A stretch of 64,000 nt of DNA from Deltaproteobacteria bacterium. GTDB lineage: Bacteria > Desulfobacterota > Desulfomonilia > UBA1062. Positions 35,931-43,299 of the stretch are shown in pieces. The notes under the pieces were generated by a model. The model was not told where the DNA came from and ran no database searches. It saw nothing but the letters and a program-made list of their open reading frames with translations. A program made the position numbers and the translations under genes. The first letter of the stretch is position 1, and each line of letters starts with the position of its first letter. The stretch spans positions 1 to 64,000 of the forward strand of contig JAKPDW010000077.1 in NCBI GenBank assembly GCA_029552245.1. Reading direction: 5' to 3'.

Positions 35931-36389
35931 TCACACGGGCAGCACGAGGAACGGGATGGTGGGGTTCTTCATGAACTTTTCCGCCTGGTCCCCCTTGAAG
36001 CTCTTGAGCGCCCCGGTCGAGACCTCGTGGCCGACCACGAGAAGATCGATCTCCTTTTCCTTGATCACCTTGTTGATCGCCTCTATGGGCACCCCCCTGG
36101 TGACCAAGCGGTGTCTCGCGTCGACGCACTCGTCGCCGACCTGGCTGCAGATGGCGTACATCTTGTCCTTGGCCGCCTTGACGACCTCCTCTTCCAGCTT
36201 GTCGGTGTTGATGTGCGGCACGTAGAACCCTGCAGCGCTCCGTATGTCCGTGACGGTGTGGAGAACGAAGAGCTCGGCCTCGAGCAGGCAGGCCAGCTTG
36301 TGGGCGTACTCGACCACGTAGGCGCTGGACTTGGCGAAATCGATGTAGCACAGGATCTTCTGCGGTTTTTTCACCTTGGACTTCTTCAT
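35931..36389 (-). CDS. Universal stress protein family (UspA-like)
   Basis: A 152-residue single-domain Usp. The first strand KILCYIDFAKSSAYVVEYA, the middle LFVLHTVTD and the C-terminal IDLLVVGHEVSTGALKSFKG, then NPTIPFLVLPV show the fold. The ATP-binding consensus G-2x-G-9x-G(S/T) is poorly kept (VGHEVSTGALKSF), so it may be a non-nucleotide-binding member. It lies seven bases after the CheY-like gene and is the last gene of the signalling block. Confidence 0.88.
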   Translation of the reverse strand: MKKSKVKKPQKILCYIDFAKSSAYVVEYAHKLACLLEAELFVLHTVTDIRSAAGFYVPHINTDKLEEEVVKAAKDKMYAICSQVGDECVDARHRLVTRGVPIEAINKVIKEKEIDLLVVGHEVSTGALKSFKGDQAEKFMKNPTIPFLVLPV

Positions 36390-36396
36390 CGTCTCT

Positions 36397-36789
36397 CTAC
36401 CTCCTCCCGGCAGGATATGGGTCTGCTTCCGAGGACACCCGGTCTATCACGCTCTTGAGGTCCCTGAGCCTGAACGGTTTCGCCATGAACGCGTTCGCCC
36501 CGCGCTCCAGCGCTATCCGCTCCGCCTCGCGGACCGAGTATCCCGTGACGAGGATCACCGGCACGTTGGGGTAGCGCGTGCGTATCTCTTCCATCAGGGT
36601 GAACCCGTCGATCCTGGGCATGTGGATATCGCTCACCACCACCTCCACGTCCCTGGTCCCGAGACACGACAGCGCCTCGTCCCCGTCCAGGGCCGTGTGC
36701 ACCAGGTACCCGTGCATGTTCAGGTACTCGGCCACCATCCGGACCATCTCCGGGGAATCGTCAACGATCAGGATGCTCTTGCCCGCCAC
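36397..36789 (-). CDS. Single-domain response regulator (CheY-like)
   Basis: A 130-residue receiver domain with acidic pocket D10-D11, phosphoacceptor D54 in VVSDIHMP, T/S switch in ILVTGYS and K104 in MAKPF. It has no output domain. It is encoded 28 bases inside the end of the preceding receiver gene and belongs to the kinase cluster 35931-40388. It is probably a phospho-target of the hybrid kinase or a relay partner. Confidence 0.94.
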   Translation of the reverse strand: MAGKSILIVDDSPEMVRMVAEYLNMHGYLVHTALDGDEALSCLGTRDVEVVVSDIHMPRIDGFTLMEEIRTRYPNVPVILVTGYSVREAERIALERGANAFMAKPFRLRDLKSVIDRVSSEADPYPAGRR

Positions 36790-37474
36790 CGTGAGAGTCC
36801 TCTCTCGCGAGGTCGATTATCTCACAACCCATGAGTGCAGGGTACTTCTTTGTGTGGGCGATGGTCAGGTTCGCCAGTTTCTCCATCACCCTCTTAATGA
36901 CGAACACCTGTTCCTCCATCAGGCGGAGGGTCTCCCTGACATCCGGCCTGGTCCCCACCCCGTCCTTGAGCTGGAGCATCTCGATGTTCCCGAGGATGAT
37001 GGACAAAGGCGTGTTGATGCGGTCCGACAGGGTGACCGCGGTCTTGGCGATGGCGCTCAGCTCCTGGAGACGTTGCTGTTCCATGCCGAAGTTCTGCATC
37101 TCCAGGGCCCTCTTCACCCTCAACACGAGCTCTTCCTCCTCGCACGGCTTGAGGAGGTAGTCGTACACCCCGAGCCTGAGCGCCCTTATCGCCGTCTTGA
37201 GCGAACCGTACCCCGTGATCACGATCACGAGCGTCCTGGGGGAGATGACCTTGACGTTCTCCAGGAGCTCGAGCCCTCCCATGCCCTCGAGCACGAGATC
37301 CGTGAGCACGAGGTGGTAGGTCTTTTCCCTGAAGAGCTCCAGGGCCCTCTCTGCGCTGGGGACGTCATCAACCTCGTATCCCCGCGCGGCAAGGATGTTT
37401 TTGAGAGAGTAGCGGACGATCTCCTCGTCGTCCACCACGAGGATCCTTTTTTTCAGCTCGTTGTCTTCACCCAT
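36761..37474 (-). CDS. Response regulator with a degenerate histidine-kinase dimerisation domain
   Basis: A 237-residue protein. Residues 10-125 are an intact receiver (D15-D16, D59 in VLTDLVLEG, K109 in LLKP). Residues about 130-225 look like the DHp helices of a histidine kinase: LQELSAIAKTAVTLSDRINTPLSIILGN matches the H-box, but the phospho-histidine place is D151 (SDRINTPL where AHEINNPL is usual). No ATPase domain follows. It might act as a phospho-dependent dimerisation adaptor for the neighbouring kinase. It overlaps the hybrid kinase gene by 22 bases and the next receiver gene by 29. Confidence 0.88.
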   Translation of the reverse strand: MGEDNELKKRILVVDDEEIVRYSLKNILAARGYEVDDVPSAERALELFREKTYHLVLTDLVLEGMGGLELLENVKVISPRTLVIVITGYGSLKTAIRALRLGVYDYLLKPCEEEELVLRVKRALEMQNFGMEQQRLQELSAIAKTAVTLSDRINTPLSIILGNIEMLQLKDGVGTRPDVRETLRLMEEQVFVIKRVMEKLANLTIAHTKKYPALMGCEIIDLAREDSHGGGQEHPDR

Positions 37475-39588
37475 TGCAGCTGCCTCGAGACCGTCTCCTT
37501 CAGCTCGGATATCCTGAAGGGCTTCCTGAGGTAGGTGACCTTGTTCCGTTCGAGGAACTCCTTCACCTGGTAGTCGTACGTGTCACCGGTGATGAACATG
37601 AACCTGTTCTTGAGCGAAGGGTTGCGCCTCACCGCCTCCTCGTAGAATTCCATGCCGTTCATCACGGGCATCCTGAGGTCCGAGATGATGAGCTCCCAGG
37701 AATACTCGTCGAGGTGCTCGAACGCGGACCTCCCGTTGTCGAAGGTCATGACATGGAAGTGGGGGCTCAGCGTGTCGACCATGAGGTCGAGGAGGGCCTC
37801 CTCGTCCTCCACCACCATGATGAGGCCCTGCATCTCGCCGAAACCGAGCGTGTCCGCCGCGTGCACCTTCTCGGGAGGGGTGAGGTCCTCATCGAGATCG
37901 CACGAGGCGGGGATCTTCATGGTGACCCGGGCTCCGCCGCCCGTGTTCTCGACCGTGATGTCACCCCTGTGTTCCGTGACGATCCCGAAGCATATCGACA
38001 ACCCGAGCCCCGTCCCCTTGTCGTTCGCCTTGGTGGTGAAGAACGGGTCGAATATCCGGTCCATGATGTCCTCCGGGATACCCGGGCCCGTGTCCTCGAC
38101 GCACACGCTGACGCAGTCGTCCTCGAGCGCTGACCTCACCCATATGGTGCCTTGGGATTCGCCTATGGCGTCGATCGCGTTGCTTATGAAGTTCACGAGA
38201 ACCTGTTCCATGCAGTTCATGTCGGCCTTCACGCGCAGAGACCCCTTCGGGTTCTCTGCGACGATGCGTATGCCGCGCTTCTTGCAGATGGGGGCATACA
38301 GGGTGACCGCCCTCTGGATCACCTCGCGCATGTCGAACACGGTCCTTTCCGGGGGCCTGTTCCTGGAGAACTTGAGCAGGGACTCGACGATCCCCTTGGC
38401 CGACTGAGCCGAGTTCACGATGATCGAGAGCCTCTTCTTGTCCCTCTCCGAGAGCCCGCTCGCGTCTATGAGCTCGAGGAAGCCCATGATCGGGGTCAGC
38501 TTGTTGTTGAGCTCGTGCGCTATCCCGGAGGTGAGCAGGCCGAGCGATGTCAGCTTCTCGGTCTGCCTGGTCTTCTGCTCGATCTTCACCCTGGCCGTCA
38601 CGTCGCGCACCACGACGAGGATCTCGCCTCCCTCGAGGGGCACCAGGAGAAACTGGCCGATCATCTCGTCTCTGGATCCCGTCCTCACGGTCAGCTCGAA
38701 ATCCGCTGATTCGCCGCCGTGCAGGGCGCGCGCCCTCTCGATGACGGTCCGGGCGGCAGCGTCTCCGAAGAGTTCGGCCAAGTGCGCCGGCCTGGAGCCG
38801 TGCCTTCTCTGCAGGGCCTGGTTCGAGAAAAGGACAGAGCCCTGCGTGTCGGCGATGCAGATCATCTCCTCGGTGGCGTCCACCACCGCCTTGTACCTCT
38901 GCGTGAGGATCCTCAAGGAATCTTCCTTGGCCCGCAGGGTGTGGCCGAGGTCCACGTTCCTCCGCCTGAACACCTCGGACACGTGGACGAGGGTGAAGAG
39001 GTTCCCTATGAGGAGTCCCAACAGCTCGAACACCCTGATGGAATGGACGTCGAAGAACCCCTTCGAAGAGTGCGAGAGGTTCATGACACCCACCGTGCTC
39101 CTGCCCTCCTTGATGGGCACGCAGAGCATGGAGCCGATGTTCACCCGCGCGGAGTCCATCCTCATGAAGAACTCGCACTCCTCGACATCCCCGACGACGA
39201 TGGGCCTGCCCCGGCTTGCGCACGTGCCGGCCACGCCCTTTCCGAGGGGAATCCTCAGGTCGGTGTTCGCGTTTTGCAGGGTCTTGCCTGAGGCCGCCTT
39301 GAGGACGATCTCGTCACCCTCCACCATGAAGATGGACGCGTTCTCGCATCTAGACTCGGACACCAGGACATCGGTGATGTACGTGAAGAAGTCCCGGCTC
39401 CTGTCCTCCTCGGAGACGTACTGAGAGATCTCGAAGATCGAAGAGAGGATGCCGATGGTCTGCTCGTAGAAGCCCGAGGTCTTGCCCAGCAGATCGAGAA
39501 GGATACGCTCCCGGTCGGTGACGGATTCCGGTGTGCCCCCCATTCGATCGCTCAGGTTATTCACGGCACGCCCAATGCCTCTCAACAC
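37453..39588 (-). CDS. Hybrid sensor histidine kinase (GAF-PAS-HisKA-HATPase-REC)
   Basis: A 711-residue soluble kinase without membrane segments. Order: helical start, GAF domain (about 45-200), coiled coil, PAS domain (about 225-335), HisKA with phospho-acceptor H358 in GIAHELNNKL, HATPase with N-box NFISNAIDAIG, G1 DTGPGIPEDI and G2 GTGLGLSI, and a C-terminal receiver with D637 in ISDLRMPVMNG. It senses an intracellular signal of unknown nature. The GTG start overlaps the HDOD stop by seven bases; a later ATG at 39543 is also possible. It forms an operon with HDOD, two receivers and UspA. Confidence 0.94.
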   Translation of the reverse strand: MLRGIGRAVNNLSDRMGGTPESVTDRERILLDLLGKTSGFYEQTIGILSSIFEISQYVSEEDRSRDFFTYITDVLVSESRCENASIFMVEGDEIVLKAASGKTLQNANTDLRIPLGKGVAGTCASRGRPIVVGDVEECEFFMRMDSARVNIGSMLCVPIKEGRSTVGVMNLSHSSKGFFDVHSIRVFELLGLLIGNLFTLVHVSEVFRRRNVDLGHTLRAKEDSLRILTQRYKAVVDATEEMICIADTQGSVLFSNQALQRRHGSRPAHLAELFGDAAARTVIERARALHGGESADFELTVRTGSRDEMIGQFLLVPLEGGEILVVVRDVTARVKIEQKTRQTEKLTSLGLLTSGIAHELNNKLTPIMGFLELIDASGLSERDKKRLSIIVNSAQSAKGIVESLLKFSRNRPPERTVFDMREVIQRAVTLYAPICKKRGIRIVAENPKGSLRVKADMNCMEQVLVNFISNAIDAIGESQGTIWVRSALEDDCVSVCVEDTGPGIPEDIMDRIFDPFFTTKANDKGTGLGLSICFGIVTEHRGDITVENTGGGARVTMKIPASCDLDEDLTPPEKVHAADTLGFGEMQGLIMVVEDEEALLDLMVDTLSPHFHVMTFDNGRSAFEHLDEYSWELIISDLRMPVMNGMEFYEEAVRRNPSLKNRFMFITGDTYDYQVKEFLERNKVTYLRKPFRISELKETVSRQLQWVKTTS

Positions 39589-40388
39589 AGGTTATCGACA
39601 ACGGCTGAGTTCGATCTATACCTGTTGCGCACTGTGTTTACAAGTTCTTTATAAGCGTGTTCGGCGCATGCCGGCGCAAACCGCTCGTAATCCGGGGTCC
39701 CGCCATCCATGCCCGCCTCCTCCGCCGAGGCTATGAAGTCTATGAGCCCGATCGTGGCCGAGAACCGCTCCCGGGGTTCGTGGTGCGCCTTGATCACCTG
39801 CACCACCTCGGGGGGGAACCGCCACCTCTCGGCGAGGATCCCCCCTGCACTGCAGTGATCGATGCCGTAACGTTCGCGCTCCTGAAGGGGCTCGGGCCAA
39901 AGGCGGGACGTTTTGCACAGACCGGGGTAACCCTCTGCATCCGCGCTCAACAGGACCATCCTCCCCAGGTCGTGGAGCAGGCCGCCCGTGAAGAGGACAT
40001 CCCGCTCGTTCCTTGTCTGACCGAGAGACCCGGCCACCACGGCCACGGCATAGGAGTGCGCCCACAGCATCCCCATCACCTCGGTCTGTGACCTGAACGC
40101 ATCGATCACGGCCGCAGACAGCGCAATGCACTTCACCATGTCCAGGCCGATGGTCCTGATGGCCTTGGCGATCCCCACGTGATGGTCCGAGTGCCGGTAG
40201 AAGGGTGAGTTCGCGAGCTTGACCACCCTGGCCGAGATAGCCGGGTCGCACGACACCGCCCGCTCGATCTCCTCGTGTCCGGCCGTCTCGTCCTGCAACA
40301 TGCGGAAAATCCGCATGCGGCTGGCATCCAGGGTGGGGAACCCCTCGATGTGACGCTCGACGAGACCAAGAGGGCAAGCCTGTTCCAT
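39582..40388 (-). CDS. HDOD-domain protein
   Basis: A 268-residue protein made of one HDOD domain (about 15-210): FPTLDASRMRIFRML, VSCDPAISARVVKLANSPFY, ALSAAVIDAF, and LLHDLGRMVL, then HCSAGGILAERWRFPP. HDOD proteins resemble HD phosphohydrolases without full catalytic residues and act in signalling, often in motility and surface behaviour. The ATG at 40388 is chosen because the open frame further upstream is low-complexity noise. It is the first gene of the kinase operon. Confidence 0.9.
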   Translation of the reverse strand: MEQACPLGLVERHIEGFPTLDASRMRIFRMLQDETAGHEEIERAVSCDPAISARVVKLANSPFYRHSDHHVGIAKAIRTIGLDMVKCIALSAAVIDAFRSQTEVMGMLWAHSYAVAVVAGSLGQTRNERDVLFTGGLLHDLGRMVLLSADAEGYPGLCKTSRLWPEPLQERERYGIDHCSAGGILAERWRFPPEVVQVIKAHHEPRERFSATIGLIDFIASAEEAGMDGGTPDYERFAPACAEHAYKELVNTVRNRYRSNSAVVDNLC

Positions 40389-40398
40389 TTCCCATAAT

Positions 40399-40419
40399 AA
40401 CGGTTTTTCAGTCACCGTT
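40399..40419 (-). promoter_or_regulatory. Inverted repeat directly upstream of the HDOD gene
   Basis: AACGGT (40399-40404), nine bases, ACCGTT (40414-40419), starting ten bases before the HDOD start codon and inside an AT-rich stretch. The position suits an operator or an RNA hairpin at the 5' end of the kinase operon. Confidence 0.4.
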
Positions 40420-40542
40420 CTTGAGCCCCCTCCGAGCGTCCTCTCTCCCGTCGTCTCGCCATGGTGCACCGCCAGTCGGCAAGACCTCTCGCATCCGCGG
40501 GCATCCCCGCGCCCGGACGGGGCGAGGCGGTCAAAGGCTCCC

Positions 40543-40649
40543 TGGGTTGTCCCACGGTCACCCGACGGCGTTCTCACTGCCTTTTGCTTTGCGTACACCT
40601 CAGGCGTCTCCAGCTGGGTTGTCCCGTGGTCACACGACGGCGTTCTCAC
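40543..40649. repeat. Two 35-base direct repeats in a 577-base gap
   Basis: TGGGTTGTCCC.. to ..CGACGGCGTTCTCAC occurs at 40543-40577 and 40615-40649 with three differences in 35 bases and a 37-base spacer. The gap 40389-40965 otherwise holds no supportable gene; near its right end TATAGA (40939-40944) may be the -10 of the GGDEF gene. See findings for why this is not called a CRISPR. Confidence 0.7.
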
Positions 40650-40965
40650 CCTCGACGGTCGGCAAAGGGCACCCACGGCCTGGTCGCGGGAATCACCGGG
40701 CGGACGCTCGCCCACGCGGGAAGGGACGGGAACGCCTGCGCGGGTCATGCCGAGGGTGACGCGGGCCACATCGCTCGAGACCCACGGCCGGCATCGCTCC
40801 AGACCGTATCCTCGCAAGGGTCATGAACGCTGGTACGCATCCGCGCGCTCCGGGTGCCCGCCCCACCCGGCATGGCGGAGACCACCGCGTTGAACCACGT
40901 CTTCATAAATCCCTCATGATTCTTGCCCGACTATCCGTTATAGAGACTTGAGAGAGATAGTTGCC

Positions 40966-41952
40966 ATGCAAGACACCGACGTTATTATGGCAGGCGAAAG
41001 GGGGGAGGCGCCGCCTTCGAGCCATTCGATGTCGAGAGAGATGTCAAAAGAGAAGAACGCGACAAGGATCCTCATCGTGGATGACGAGCCGGAGACCCTC
41101 GATCTCATCGCCGACTTTCTCGTCGGCGGAGGATTCGAGGTCGCCACGGCCACCACGGGCGAGGAGGCGCTGACCCTCGTCCAGAAGGACCTCTACCACA
41201 TCGCCGTGGTCGACCTCCACCTCCCCGGCATGACGGGTTCGGAGCTCCTCAGGAAGATCAAGAGTTCGAGGAACGATGTCCAGGTCATCATGATCACCGG
41301 TTACGGGACCATCAGGGACGCGGTCGAATGCATGAAACTCGGTGCGTCCGATTTCATAACGAAGCCCATCCTCCCCGACCACCTGAGCCTTACCATCCGG
41401 AGGATCCTCGAGGAGGCGAGGCTGAAGGAGGAGGCGGAGCTCGCGGATTACTACCGCAATCTCTCCCGCACGGACGAGCTCACGGGCCTGTACAACTTCC
41501 GCCACCTCATGACCGTGCTCAAGAACGAGGTCTCCAGGCACCTCAGGTACAACCGGGTGCTCTCTCTGGGCATGATAGACATCGACGACTTCAAGATCTT
41601 CAACGACACCAAGGGTCACGAGGAGGGAAACGTTCTCCTCGGCAGGCTCGCGCACGTCTTCAAGCACAATACCCGCAACTGCGACATCCTGGCCCGCTAC
41701 GGCGGCGAGGAGTTCGTGATCCTCTTCCCCGAGACCTCCATCGAGGAGGCCTCGGTGGTTTCCGCACGCATCCTGGCCACGGTGGAGGCCAACCTCGGCA
41801 TCACCGTCACCATAGGGCTCGCGAGCCTGCCCGAGCACTCGAGCGACGCCTCGGAGCTCATCAGGATGGCGGACACCGCCATGTACTGGGGTAAGGCGCG
41901 CGGCAAGAATCAGGTGGTCCTCTACGAACCGTCGATGGACACGTGCAGGTAG
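40966..41952 (+). CDS. Receiver-GGDEF diguanylate cyclase
   Basis: A PleD/WspR-like protein of about 328 residues: receiver domain (about 33-150, D39-D40, phosphoacceptor D83 in VVDLHLPGMTG, K in TKPI), a coiled linker (LEEARLKEEAELADYYR) and a GGDEF domain (about 165-325) starting RTDELTGLYN. The active site is GGEEF at 246-250, so cyclase activity is expected, and the RxxD inhibitory site RNCD (237-240) stands five residues before it. It makes c-di-GMP in the cytoplasm. The ATG at 40966 is preferred; TTG 40948 and later ATGs are possible. The 3' end overlaps the convergent J-protein gene by 31 bases. Confidence 0.93.
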   Translation: MQDTDVIMAGERGEAPPSSHSMSREMSKEKNATRILIVDDEPETLDLIADFLVGGGFEVATATTGEEALTLVQKDLYHIAVVDLHLPGMTGSELLRKIKSSRNDVQVIMITGYGTIRDAVECMKLGASDFITKPILPDHLSLTIRRILEEARLKEEAELADYYRNLSRTDELTGLYNFRHLMTVLKNEVSRHLRYNRVLSLGMIDIDDFKIFNDTKGHEEGNVLLGRLAHVFKHNTRNCDILARYGGEEFVILFPETSIEEASVVSARILATVEANLGITVTIGLASLPEHSSDASELIRMADTAMYWGKARGKNQVVLYEPSMDTCR

Positions 41953-42593
41953 AGATCCCCGGCCTTCCCCAGGGGCCCCCTCCTGCCCATGCCCCTGATC
42001 CTCAGGACGGTGCCCTGACCGGTGTTCGGGGGGATCTTCACCCTGATACGCCGCACGGTGAATCCCGGCCGGTACTCAAGGGTCACCGTCCGGCCCTGGC
42101 CCGCGTCGGCCACGGGCAAGACGAGACGCTCGTGCATGTCCATCACCGCGTGGAACATGCGCCGCGCACCCTCCGAGGCGAGCCTCGCCGCCGAACGCTT
42201 GAGGACCGCCGACGGCGGCCCCCCTACCACGATCGCCTCGTAGGCCACGATACGGCCCGCCCACAGGATCCGTTCCAGCCAGGCCCTGCTTATGGGCAGC
42301 CCCTCGAAGACCTCCCTGAAATCTTTGTTCGCGAAGATGTCCTCGAACACGGCCGCCCGGTCGAACGCCCCCTGCGTGCGCGCGTCGTAAGCCCTCCTCC
42401 TGGACTCGTCCACGAGCACCCCGTAGGCCTCGGTGATCTCCCTGAAGCGCTCGGCCGCCTCCTGGTCGTCAGGGTTGCGGTCCGGGTGGAACTTCATGGC
42501 GAGCTCCCTGTAGCGCTTCTTGATCTCGCGGGTCGAGGCGTCGGGGGAAAGGCCGAGCGTCCGGTAATAGTCCTTCGACACCGTTTTCGCCAC
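41922..42593 (-). CDS. J-domain (DnaJ-like) protein
   Basis: A 223-residue Hsp40-type co-chaperone starting GTG. The J domain occupies 8-75 with HPD at 36-38 (KFHPDRNP). No Gly/Phe region or zinc-finger domain follows. The middle part is unfamiliar, and the C-terminus (about 160-223: GFTVRRIRVKIPPNTGQGTVLRIRG, GDLYLHVSI) is a single substrate-binding beta-sandwich as in CbpA/DnaJ C-domains. It should stimulate DnaK. It lies eight bases after the phosphatase gene on the same strand. Confidence 0.9.
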   Translation of the reverse strand: MAKTVSKDYYRTLGLSPDASTREIKKRYRELAMKFHPDRNPDDQEAAERFREITEAYGVLVDESRRRAYDARTQGAFDRAAVFEDIFANKDFREVFEGLPISRAWLERILWAGRIVAYEAIVVGGPPSAVLKRSAARLASEGARRMFHAVMDMHERLVLPVADAGQGRTVTLEYRPGFTVRRIRVKIPPNTGQGTVLRIRGMGRRGPLGKAGDLYLHVSIDGS

Positions 42594-42600
42594 AGGGCCC

Positions 42601-43251
42601 CTACCTTTCCGACTGCAGGAACTTCTCCTCCGGCAGGACGACGGCGGTGAGCGGCCCCCCATAGACGGCCCCGGTGTCTATCCCTATCTTGTCCGGCTTC
42701 ACCAGCGGCCTGGAAAAGGGGGTGTGGCCGAAGACGACCTTGAGGGGGAGGCCCGTGGGGCGCGCGATGAACTCGTCCCTGATCCAGACCAGGTCCCTCC
42801 TGTCCTGATCCTTAAGGGAGACTCCCGGCCGGAGGCCCGCATGCACGAAGAGGTAGCCCCCCTCCTCGTGGAACCACTCGAGATTCGCATAGAACCTGCG
42901 GTGGGACTCGGGCATGGACCTCTGCACCTGTTCCCTCGAGGCGGGCCCGTCGGGGCCGACATAGGACTCGATCGTCCTGAGCCCGCCGTTCGCGAAGAAG
43001 ACCCTCTCGTTCCCGCCGAACTCGAGGTACTGGAGGAACATGTCCTCGTGGTTGCCCCTGAGAAACACGCAGTCGTACCTCGATGCACAATCGACGAGGA
43101 ACTCGACCGTCTCGAACACCTCGTCGCCTCGGTCCACGTAGTCGCCCAAGAACACGATGCGGTCATCAGCGCCCGGTTCGATCACCCTGAACAGGTCCTC
43201 GAGCTTGCCGAGGCAGCCGTGGATGTCCCCTATGGCTATCATCCTGCGCAT
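42601..43251 (-). CDS. PPP-family serine/threonine phosphatase or Ap4A hydrolase-like protein
   Basis: A 216-residue metallophosphoesterase with the PPP signatures GDIHG (8-12), GDYVDRG (36-42) and GNHE (66-69), then FVHAGLRPGVSL and VFGHTPF supplying the remaining metal-binding histidines. Such small bacterial PPPs act on phosphoproteins or on diadenosine polyphosphates (PrpE/ApaH-like). The sequence does not decide between them. The gene precedes the J-domain gene in a two-gene unit. Confidence 0.9.
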   Translation of the reverse strand: MRRMIAIGDIHGCLGKLEDLFRVIEPGADDRIVFLGDYVDRGDEVFETVEFLVDCASRYDCVFLRGNHEDMFLQYLEFGGNERVFFANGGLRTIESYVGPDGPASREQVQRSMPESHRRFYANLEWFHEEGGYLFVHAGLRPGVSLKDQDRRDLVWIRDEFIARPTGLPLKVVFGHTPFSRPLVKPDKIGIDTGAVYGGPLTAVVLPEEKFLQSER

Positions 43252-43299
43252 GGATCGTCGTTGCTTCCCTTTCGCCCCGTTCTTTCCTCGAGGGTGCCG

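Noticed and set aside
40543-40649. Mini CRISPR array
   Set aside because: Only two repeats, three mismatches between them, no leader and no cas genes in the window.
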